Of a DNA stretch of 64,000 bases, positions 57,653-64,000 are shown piece after piece (position 1 is the first letter of the stretch; each line of letters opens with the position of its first letter). Source of the DNA: Lichenicola sp964249915 (GTDB taxonomy: Bacteria > Pseudomonadota > Alphaproteobacteria > Acetobacterales > Acetobacteraceae). Below the pieces are notes generated by a model that ran no database searches, had not been told where the DNA came from, and saw nothing but the letters and a program-made list of their open reading frames with translations. The translations under genes were made by a program, and so were the position numbers. The stretch lies in the NCBI GenBank assembly GCA_964249915.1, contig CAXUEL010000001.1, positions 22,839-86,838 on the forward strand, read 5' to 3'.

Positions 57653-58642
57653 ATGACGGAGCCGTCCACCCCGCCGGCGGACGGGACGCTGCTGCTGGTC
57701 GCGGGGCCCGTGCATGACGGGCTGCGCACCGACCGGTTCCTCGCCGACGCTTCCCCTAGCCTGTCGCGCTCGCGGGTCAAGGGGCTGATGGAGGCCGGCC
57801 ATGTCCGGCGCGACGGGGTGGCCGTGCGTGCGCCGGCCGAGCCGGTGCGGTCGGGCATGCGCTTCGAGCTGCTCCCGCCGGCGCCGGTCGCGGCCCGCCC
57901 GGCCCCGCAGCCGATCCCGTTCCGCATCCTGCACGAGGACGACAGCCTGCTGGTGCTCGACAAGCCGGCCGGGCTGGTGGTGCATCCGGCGCCGGGCAAC
58001 GAGGACGGCACCCTGGTCAACGCCCTGCTCGCGCATTGCGGCGACGACCTGCCCGGGATCGGCGGCGAGCGGCGCCCCGGGATCGTGCACCGGCTCGACA
58101 AGGACACGTCCGGCGTGATGGTGGTGGCGAAGACCGAGCAGGCCCTCGCCGCCCTGTCGGCGGCCTTCGCCGAGCGGGACATCGAGCGCAGCTACCTGGC
58201 CCTGTGCTGGGGCCTGCCGAACCCGGCGCAGGGTATGCTGGAAGGCGCGATCGGCCGCGACCCGCGCGACCGCAAGCGCATGGCGGTGGTGGCACGCGGC
58301 GGCAAGACCGCCCTGACCCACTACCGGACGCTGCAGACCGCCGGCGGCGCCGTCAGCCTGGTGGAGTGCCGGCTGGCGACCGGCCGCACCCACCAGATCC
58401 GGGTGCACTTCGCCCAGGCCGGCCACCCGCTGCTCGGCGATCCGGTCTACCTGCGCCGCATCCCGGCCGCCGCGCGCCTGCTGCCCGACCCGTCCCGACG
58501 CGCGGCGCTGGACTTCCCGAGGCAGGCGCTGCACGCCGCCGTGCTGGGTTTCCGCCACCCTGCGACCGGCCAGGCGATGCGTTTCGAGACCGCCCCGCCG
58601 GTCGACTTCCAGGCGCTGCGGGACGCCCTGTTCGTCGGCTAA
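57653..58642 (+). CDS. rluD: RluA/RluD-family 23S rRNA pseudouridine synthase
   Basis: 329 residues. S4-like N-terminus (LRTDRFLADASPSLSRSRVK), the catalytic loop HRLDKDTSG (about 147-155), LDKPAGLVVHPAPGNEDGT and RLATGRTHQIRVHFAQAGHP. Length and domain order fit RluD/RluA. It converts uridines to pseudouridine in rRNA. The divergent DUF6476 gene shares its promoter region. RluD versus RluC is not certain. Confidence 0.88.
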   Translation: MTEPSTPPADGTLLLVAGPVHDGLRTDRFLADASPSLSRSRVKGLMEAGHVRRDGVAVRAPAEPVRSGMRFELLPPAPVAARPAPQPIPFRILHEDDSLLVLDKPAGLVVHPAPGNEDGTLVNALLAHCGDDLPGIGGERRPGIVHRLDKDTSGVMVVAKTEQALAALSAAFAERDIERSYLALCWGLPNPAQGMLEGAIGRDPRDRKRMAVVARGGKTALTHYRTLQTAGGAVSLVECRLATGRTHQIRVHFAQAGHPLLGDPVYLRRIPAAARLLPDPSRRAALDFPRQALHAAVLGFRHPATGQAMRFETAPPVDFQALRDALFVG

Positions 58643-58691
58643 GCCACGACGAACATGGAGAAGAGTTCAGCCGCCCAAGGCGGGCGTTTCC

Positions 58692-58720
58692 TTGACAGGA
58701 CCTGGCCGGTCCTGTTACTT
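58692..58720 (+). promoter_or_regulatory. Candidate rpoH promoter with palindrome
   Basis: TTGACA (58692-58697), 17-bp spacer, TTACTT (58715-58720). The spacer contains ACAGGACC (58695-58702) and its complement (58708-58715), a perfect 8-bp inverted repeat that could bind a regulator or terminate the preceding gene. Confidence 0.45.
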
Positions 58721-58914
58721 CGGCGTCATTCCGACGAGCGGGCGCGCCCGCCGGCCTGGACGTCCTGAGACTGCTCCGCCGGTTCCAACGGGGAGGGTCT
58801 CAGGGACGTGAAGTCCTTACCCGCGCCCATGCTGACGGCCTGCGAAACCGTGTTCCGGCTGTGCCGTATGGACAGTCGAGATCCCGCAGCCGATCAGGCG
58901 AAAGGAGCCGTTCG

Positions 58915-59802
58915 ATGGTATCCGCTATTATCAATGTCAGTCCCGAAGGCAACCTTTCGCGCTACCTTCAGGACATCCGCAAGTTCCCGATGCTGGCACC
59001 CGAGGAAGAGCTGGCGCTGTCCAAGCGCTGGCGCGACACCGAGGACTCCGCCGCCGCGCACAAGCTGGTCACTTCGCACCTGCGTCTGGTCGCTAAGATC
59101 GCCATGGGCTACCGCGGCTACGGCCTGCCGATCAGCGAGCTGATCAGCGAGGGCAACGTCGGCATGATGCAGGCGGTGAAGCGGTTCGACCCGGACCGCG
59201 GCTTCCGGCTGGCGACCTATGCGATGTGGTGGATCCGTGCGGCGATCCAGGAGTACATCCTGCACAGCTGGTCGCTGGTGAAGATGGGCACCACCGCCGC
59301 GCAGAAGAAGCTGTTCTTCAACCTGCGCCGCCTCAAGGGGCAGATGCAGGCGATCGAGGATGGCGACCTGCAGCCGGAGCAGGTGGACCACATCGCCACC
59401 ACGCTCGGCGTGTCGGGCCAGGACGTGATCAACATGAACCGCCGGTTGGCGGCGCCTGACCATAGTCTGAACGCTCCGGTCCGCGCCGACAGCGAGGGCG
59501 AGTGGCAGGACTGGCTGGTCGACGACGCCGAGAGCCAGGAGCAGACCCTGGCGGAAAGCGAGGAGTACAGCGGCCGCAAGGCGCTGCTGGGCGACGCGCT
59601 GCGCACGCTGAACGACCGCGAGCGGCACATCTTCGTCGAGCGCCGCCTGAACGAGGAGCCGTCGACGCTGGAGGACCTGTCCCAGCACTACGGCATCTCG
59701 CGCGAGCGGGTGCGCCAGATCGAGGTCCGTGCCTTCGAGAAGGTGCAGAAGGCGATGAAGACCCAGGTGACCACCCGTCGCCTGGCCGATCAGGCAGCCT
59801 GA
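58915..59802 (+). CDS. rpoH: RNA polymerase heat-shock sigma factor (sigma-32)
   Basis: 295 residues from MVSAIINVSPEGNLSRYLQD, with AAGGAG upstream. Regions 2 (ELISEGNVGMMQAVKRFDPD, FRLATYAMWWIRAAIQEYIL), the RpoH box (QKKLFFNLRR), and region 4 (ISRERVRQIEVRAFEKVQKA) are all present. It directs transcription of heat-shock genes. Upstream 58643-58914 holds the candidate promoter. Confidence 0.92.
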   Translation: MVSAIINVSPEGNLSRYLQDIRKFPMLAPEEELALSKRWRDTEDSAAAHKLVTSHLRLVAKIAMGYRGYGLPISELISEGNVGMMQAVKRFDPDRGFRLATYAMWWIRAAIQEYILHSWSLVKMGTTAAQKKLFFNLRRLKGQMQAIEDGDLQPEQVDHIATTLGVSGQDVINMNRRLAAPDHSLNAPVRADSEGEWQDWLVDDAESQEQTLAESEEYSGRKALLGDALRTLNDRERHIFVERRLNEEPSTLEDLSQHYGISRERVRQIEVRAFEKVQKAMKTQVTTRRLADQAA

Positions 59803-59810
59803 CGCGACGA

Positions 59811-59841
59811 GGGAACCGCGACGGCGCGCCGTCCGGTTCCC
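59811..59841. terminator. Strong hairpin between rpoH and convergent gene
   Basis: GGGAACCG (59811-59818) and CGGTTCCC (59834-59841) enclose a second palindrome GACGGCGCGCCGTC. It serves as a bidirectional terminator though it has no T-run. Confidence 0.65.
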
Positions 59842-59851
59842 CGAGCCGCCG

Positions 59852-60349
59852 TCAGGGCCGCTTCGCCCGTGGCGGCGGCGCCAACGGTCCCCATTCCTCT
59901 TCCAGCTTGGTGACTGCGGCCACCAGGGACCGCCTTTTCGACGCTGCCGACAGGTCCGCGGCGAGACGCAGCGCCATGCAGGCGACCTCGCTGACGAACC
60001 AGCTTGCCGCAACCGCGGTCCAGGCGGTGAACAGCACGGCCGGCTGGCGGATCAGCTCCACCGCCACGTTGATCGAGCCGCCGCCCTCCCACAGGGCGCG
60101 CAAGGGGTGGACGCCGCCGGCCAGCCCGAACAGCAGCCCGGCGCGAACGATCCGCCCGCCCCGCCCCTCCTCGGGCAGCAGGGCCAGGAGCAGGACCGGC
60201 ACCAGCAACGACGACAGCAGCACCGCCGTCCCCGGCGACAGTACCACGATCGCGCCGCAACCGAGCCCGCCCCACCAGAGCAGGGCGTTCTGCCGCGCCA
60301 CCACCGGCGGCTGCGGCCTCGCCTTTCTCCCTGCGGCGCTGCCCGCCAT
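59852..60349 (-). CDS. Membrane protein coupled to pseudokinase
   Basis: 165 residues, MAGSAAGRKARPQPPVVARQ, with three or four hydrophobic segments (NALLWWGGLGCGAIVVL, AVLLSSLLVPVLLLALL, VLFTAWTAVAASWFVS) and a charged C-terminus. The start overlaps the kinase-like gene's stop (TGATG). Likely partner of that protein. Confidence 0.75.
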   Translation of the reverse strand: MAGSAAGRKARPQPPVVARQNALLWWGGLGCGAIVVLSPGTAVLLSSLLVPVLLLALLPEEGRGGRIVRAGLLFGLAGGVHPLRALWEGGGSINVAVELIRQPAVLFTAWTAVAASWFVSEVACMALRLAADLSAASKRRSLVAAVTKLEEEWGPLAPPPRAKRP

Positions 60350-62370
60350 CAGGACAGCACCCCGACCAGCACAGCGCCGAGCAGGCCGACCACGCCGGCC
60401 ATGACGCCGATCTCCCGCCCGGCGGTCCGGGCCTGGCGGGCGCGCTGCGGCGCGTCGTCGAGTGAGTCCTGGTGCGCTGCCCTGAGGCCGTCCGCCTCCG
60501 TGCGCGCCGCGTTCAACGCCGCCTCGTCCTCCGCCCAGTCGGCGTCGCGGCAGCTCAGCTCCAGCATCTCGACCAGGTCGCCCGCCTCGGCCGCCTTCTC
60601 CAGCCGTTCCAGCCGGCGCATCCGTCGGCCCTTGCCCGGCCAGTTGTTCAGCCGCTCGCGGGCCACGGCAAGCAGGCTCGCCGCCAGCCTGGGCAGGGCC
60701 AGCGGCTCCGAAGGCGGCTCGCCCGGGATCCGGTTCCGGCTCTGCATCTGCGCCTGCGCCAGCCCCTGCAGGTCGAGCAGGCGCTCGTCCGCATCGGACG
60801 GTACCGTCAGCTCGCTGCCGCCGTTCGGCGTGTCCGAGCGCGCCGCCAGCAGCGCCAGCATCTGGGTGTCGAGCAGGCGCGCGGCCGGCGCCTTGCCCTT
60901 GGCCATCGCCTCCAGCGCCGTCACCAGCTGGTCCGAGCGCAGCACGCAGGCCCCGCCGAGCGCTGCCGAGGTGCAGGCCAGGAACGGGTTCAGGCTGTAG
61001 GCCAGCATCGGCATGCGCAGGGCCGGAACCGGAAGCCGGGACGCGCGGGCGTTGCGTCGCTCCAGCTCCTCGGACACCTGCAGCCCGCTGCGCCCGGTCA
61101 GCAGCGCCCAGCGGCGCAGGGCGGCGTGCCGGATCACCTCGCCGATGAAGTTGTCGGCGGTCCCGGTGATGAGCTGCATCGCCAGCATCGCCGGGATGGC
61201 GTCGGGCCAGAACCAGCGGCCGCTCCAGAACATCGGCGCCAGCGGATCGAGCAGCGCCACGGTCTGCATCAGCACCATCTGCTCGGCGCCGTCGGCATTG
61301 CGGTCGGTGGCACCCCTGAGCGCCTCGGTGATGCGGGCGGCCAGCAGCGGGAGGTCGAGCGCGCGGCGCAGCCACTGCTCCACCGTGCCGCTGCGGAGCA
61401 GGACCTGCGCCTCCATCGGCTGGCGGGCGAAGGCCAGCGCCAGCGAGCGCGCGGTCGACACCGGGATCTTGCCCACCATCAACGGCCGCGGCGCCCGCGG
61501 CTCGGGGCGCGGCGCCTTGGGACGTTCCGCGCCGATGCCGTGCTCGGCGAGCGCCGCCAGGCTAGGCCGCGCGGTCGGGTCGTCCGACAGCATGGAGCGG
61601 AGCAGCGACACCAGCACCGGCGGCAGCCGCTCGTTGCCGGCCAGGGCCTGGAAGCTGCCGAGCTCGAGCTTGCGGTGCACGATCCGCTCGTCGTCGAGAT
61701 CGGGCAGCAGCGGATGGCCCAGCATCAGCTCCAGCAGCACCGCTCCCAGCGCGTAGACGTCGTCCGCCGGCAGCCCGGCGCCACGTGCCGAAGGCGCGCA
61801 GATGCCGGTCGAGGCCGGCTCGTAGATCGCGGGCTGCCCAAAGGCGGGCGGCGTCACGCAGCCGGGTGCGAGCAGGATCCGGCCGCTTTCCAGCGAACGG
61901 TACAGGTTCGCCGGCCTGACCCCGCGATGCACTAGACCGAGCGCATGCAGGCGGCCCAGCGCCAGCGCCAGCGGCCGCAGGTAGATCGCTGCGAGCTCGG
62001 CTTCCGACGGCGGGGTGGCGGATTCGGTCAGGCTGTCGCGCAGCGACGGGCCGGGCGGGGCGTCGCAGACGATCCAGTACTCGCCGCCTCCGGTGCCGTG
62101 CGCGACCGGCATCAGCAGCGCGGTGTTGTAGGCGTTGAGGAACAGCGGCAGGTTCGCCGGCGGCGGCGCGTCGCGTCGCGTCTTGACCGCGACCAGCGAC
62201 GGCGCCGCCTGGTCGGCGCCGCGCGTGCCGGGGTCGGCCCCCTGGGTACGCTGGTCCACCGCATAGGCGGGCAGTCCGGCGAACTCGCCGCACGGGGTCC
62301 CGGGAAACACCTGGTAGCGGCGATCGACGATGATCGCGCCGCCCTCGACCGGATCCTCCCGTCCCCGCAT
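60349..62370 (-). CDS. Ser/Thr kinase-like protein, probably pseudokinase
   Basis: 673 residues. Kinase-like N-lobe and C-lobe: VAVKTRRD (Lys present), then HALGLVHRGVRPANLY where the HRD catalytic Asp is replaced by Gly, and no DFG motif is seen. The second half (about 300-640) is helical and not recognised, and a C-terminal membrane helix (IGVMAGVVGLLGAVLVGVL) anchors it. It is coupled to a membrane protein gene. Pseudokinase status is inferred from the missing residues. Confidence 0.75.
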   Translation of the reverse strand: MRGREDPVEGGAIIVDRRYQVFPGTPCGEFAGLPAYAVDQRTQGADPGTRGADQAAPSLVAVKTRRDAPPPANLPLFLNAYNTALLMPVAHGTGGGEYWIVCDAPPGPSLRDSLTESATPPSEAELAAIYLRPLALALGRLHALGLVHRGVRPANLYRSLESGRILLAPGCVTPPAFGQPAIYEPASTGICAPSARGAGLPADDVYALGAVLLELMLGHPLLPDLDDERIVHRKLELGSFQALAGNERLPPVLVSLLRSMLSDDPTARPSLAALAEHGIGAERPKAPRPEPRAPRPLMVGKIPVSTARSLALAFARQPMEAQVLLRSGTVEQWLRRALDLPLLAARITEALRGATDRNADGAEQMVLMQTVALLDPLAPMFWSGRWFWPDAIPAMLAMQLITGTADNFIGEVIRHAALRRWALLTGRSGLQVSEELERRNARASRLPVPALRMPMLAYSLNPFLACTSAALGGACVLRSDQLVTALEAMAKGKAPAARLLDTQMLALLAARSDTPNGGSELTVPSDADERLLDLQGLAQAQMQSRNRIPGEPPSEPLALPRLAASLLAVARERLNNWPGKGRRMRRLERLEKAAEAGDLVEMLELSCRDADWAEDEAALNAARTEADGLRAAHQDSLDDAPQRARQARTAGREIGVMAGVVGLLGAVLVGVLS

Positions 62371-62454
62371 CGCCTTTCATCGCCCCGCACGACCTGCCAG
62401 GCCGGCATCATGGCGGGCGGAGGGTTAAGCCGGGCTTAAGGGCGGAACCTCGGC

Positions 62455-63744
62455 TCAGCTCTCGAACGGGTCACGCATCAGGATGGTGTCGTCGCGCTCC
62501 GGGCTGGTGGACAGCAGCGTCACCGGCGCCTCGACCAGCTCCTCGATCCGTCGGACATACTTGATCGCAGCCGCCGGCAGCGCGCCCCAGGAGCGGGCGC
62601 CGCGCGTGCTGTCCTGCCAGCCGTCCAAGGTCTCGTAGACCGGCTCGACCCGCGCCTGCGCCGCCGGAGCGGCCGGCAGGTGGCGCACCTCCTGCCCGTC
62701 CAGCCGGTAGCCGGTGCAGATCCGGATGGCGGCCAGCCCGTCCAGCACGTCGAGCTTGGTGAGCGCCAGGCCGGTGATGCCGCCGACCCGCACCGCGCGG
62801 CGCACCAGCACCGCGTCGAACCAGCCGCAGCGGCGCGGCCGCCCGGTGACGGTGCCGAACTCGTGGCCGCGGGCGCCGAGCAGCTGGCCGGTCTCGTCGT
62901 GCAGCTCGCTGGGGAACGGGCCGGCGCCGACGCGGGTGGCGTAGGCCTTGGCGATGCCGAGCACGAAGCCGACGGCGTTCGGCCCCACCCCGCTGCCGGT
63001 GGCGGCGTTGGCGGCGACCGTGTTGGAGCTGGTCACGAACGGGTAGGTGCCGTGGTCGACGTCGAGCATCACTGCCTGCGCGCCCTCGAACAGGACGCGG
63101 GTGCCGGCGCGCCTGGCCTCGTCCAGCCGTTCCCAGACCGGCTCGACATAGGGCAGCAGGCGGGGCGCCAGGTCGAGGAGGTAGGCCAGCAGCGCGTCCT
63201 TGGAGAAGGTGTCGGCGCCGAGGCCGGCCAGCAGGGTGTTGTGGTGCAGCAGGATCTCGTCGAGCTTCCAGTCCAGGGTGTCCGGCTCGGCCAGGTCGCA
63301 CAGGCGGATCGCCCGGCGCGCCACCTTGTCCTCGTAGGCAGGGCCGATGCCGCGTCCGGTGGTGCCGATGCGGCGCTCGCCGCGGGCGGCCTCGCGGGCG
63401 CGGTCGAGGGCGCCGTGCACCGGCAGGATCAGGGTGGCGGCCTCGGAGATGCGCAGGGTGTCGGGGCCAACGGCGAGCCCCTGCCCGCGCACCCGGTCGA
63501 TCTCGCCCAGCAGCGCCTCGGGGTCGACCACCACGCCGTTGCCGATAATGCCCAGCTTGCCGCGCACCAGCCCGCTCGGCAGCAGACTCAGCTTGTAGGT
63601 CTGGTTGCCGACAACCAGTGTGTGCCCGGCGTTGTGGCCGCCCTGGAACCGCACCACGATCTCGGCCCGGCTGGCGAGCCAGTCGACGATCTTGCCCTTT
63701 CCCTCGTCGCCCCACTGGGCGCCGATCACGGTGACGTTGGACAT
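62455..63744 (-). CDS. purA: Adenylosuccinate synthetase
   Basis: 429 residues. VIGAQWGDEGKGKIVDWL (P-loop-like, catalytic Asp), GHNAGHT (His), GTTGRGIGPAYEDK, and the C-terminal APVTLLSTSPERDDTI. The enzyme joins IMP and Asp using GTP in AMP synthesis. It follows hisZ closely, the usual alphaproteobacterial hisZ-purA order. Confidence 0.95.
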   Translation of the reverse strand: MSNVTVIGAQWGDEGKGKIVDWLASRAEIVVRFQGGHNAGHTLVVGNQTYKLSLLPSGLVRGKLGIIGNGVVVDPEALLGEIDRVRGQGLAVGPDTLRISEAATLILPVHGALDRAREAARGERRIGTTGRGIGPAYEDKVARRAIRLCDLAEPDTLDWKLDEILLHHNTLLAGLGADTFSKDALLAYLLDLAPRLLPYVEPVWERLDEARRAGTRVLFEGAQAVMLDVDHGTYPFVTSSNTVAANAATGSGVGPNAVGFVLGIAKAYATRVGAGPFPSELHDETGQLLGARGHEFGTVTGRPRRCGWFDAVLVRRAVRVGGITGLALTKLDVLDGLAAIRICTGYRLDGQEVRHLPAAPAAQARVEPVYETLDGWQDSTRGARSWGALPAAAIKYVRRIEELVEAPVTLLSTSPERDDTILMRDPFES

Positions 63745-63782
63745 GGGTGCTGGCTCCGGAAGGGCGTCGGTCGGCGGGGGGG

Positions 63783-64000
63783 TCAGGCGTCCAGGGGCAC
63801 GGCGTCGGTGCCGCGCAGCAGGTGGGTGCAGCCGAGGCGGCGGGCTTCGGCCGCCTCGTCGTCGACCAGGCCGAGGGCGGCCACCGTGGCATGGCCGCCT
63901 TGTCGCAGGGAGCGGGCGGCATCGCGGTCGCCGCCCTGCCCCACGAACACGCGCCGCCGCCCAGGCGCCGCGGGGGCCGCGCGCAGCAGCGCCTCGGTGC
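63783..64000 (-). CDS. hisZ: HisZ, ATP phosphoribosyltransferase regulatory subunit, 3' part
   Basis: The window cuts the gene; the last 71 residues are visible (RRRVFVGQGGDRDAARSLRQ, then ALGLVDDEAAEARRLGCTHL, ending AVPLDA). The alternating strand-helix C-terminal domain and location before purA support HisZ, the regulatory partner of HisG in histidine synthesis. Confidence 0.75.
   Translation of the reverse strand, partial: TEALLRAAPAAPGRRRVFVGQGGDRDAARSLRQGGHATVAALGLVDDEAAEARRLGCTHLLRGTDAVPLDA

Noticed and set aside
1..64000. CRISPR arrays or insertion sequences
   Set aside because: No regular 25-40 bp direct repeats with unique spacers, no transposase-like frames and no IS-type terminal repeats were seen.

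Overview
The window is high-GC DNA from an alphaproteobacterium, most likely of the Rhodospirillales type. About three quarters of it is a temperate contractile-tailed (myovirus-like) prophage. Its left end lies outside the window, and its right end is marked by a 49-bp fragment of a tRNA-Glu(CUC) gene at 48904-48952. Host assignment rests on gene content on the right: hisZ-purA, an RluD-type pseudouridine synthase next to rpoH (sigma-32), and a DUF6476-type membrane protein.

Layout of the prophage. 1-3.4 kb (+): two related small proteins and a SNF2-type helicase behind an operator-rich leader. 3.5-5.3 kb (-): lysis cassette (GH108-like endolysin, holin candidate, 33-residue membrane peptide, embedded Rz/Rz1 spanins). 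5.4-8.9 kb: a reverse-strand extra gene, a phage guanylate kinase, a 58-residue HTH protein, a T5 A1-like metallophosphoesterase and an XhlA-like membrane protein. 9-33 kb (-): one long late operon read TerS, TerL, glycosyltransferase, broken P-loop kinase, portal, scaffold, major capsid, connectors, sheath, tube, tail chaperone with a -1 frameshift, tape measure, U/X/D/V/W/J/I baseplate genes and fibres. Three small plus-strand genes (5.4, 16.5, 24.5 kb) sit inside this minus-strand block like lysogenic-conversion (moron) genes.

33-48.9 kb: regulatory and early region. It holds coiled-coil proteins, an operon of a calcineurin-like phosphoesterase, a 100-residue protein and a DEDDh exonuclease, a plus-strand early operon with two copies of the same promoter/operator module, a gluzincin-like metallopeptidase, a ParB-like protein, HTH regulators, a primase-polymerase/helicase, a four-HTH protein, two membrane proteins, and a tyrosine integrase with phased arm-type repeats next to the attachment site.

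48.95-51.9 kb is an AT-richer islet with two related single-TM proteins of unknown function and a frameshifted tape-measure-like remnant, suggesting the tRNA-Glu locus has been used more than once. 51.97-64 kb is host chromosome: a divergent pair of PhyH-family dioxygenases, DUF427, a DUF5666-like periplasmic protein, a cytochrome b plus sulfite-oxidase-fold molybdoenzyme pair, rluD-like, rpoH, a pseudokinase/membrane-protein pair, purA and the 3' end of hisZ.

The most unusual non-coding signal is a pair of about 120-bp elements (12970-13090 and 40303-40421). Each has three 9-bp iterons facing three inverted 9-bp iterons around a conserved core. One is beside the primase gene and the other is inside the tail operon. 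No CRISPR array, insertion sequence, rRNA or intact tRNA was seen. All family assignments come from reading motifs; no database search was possible.
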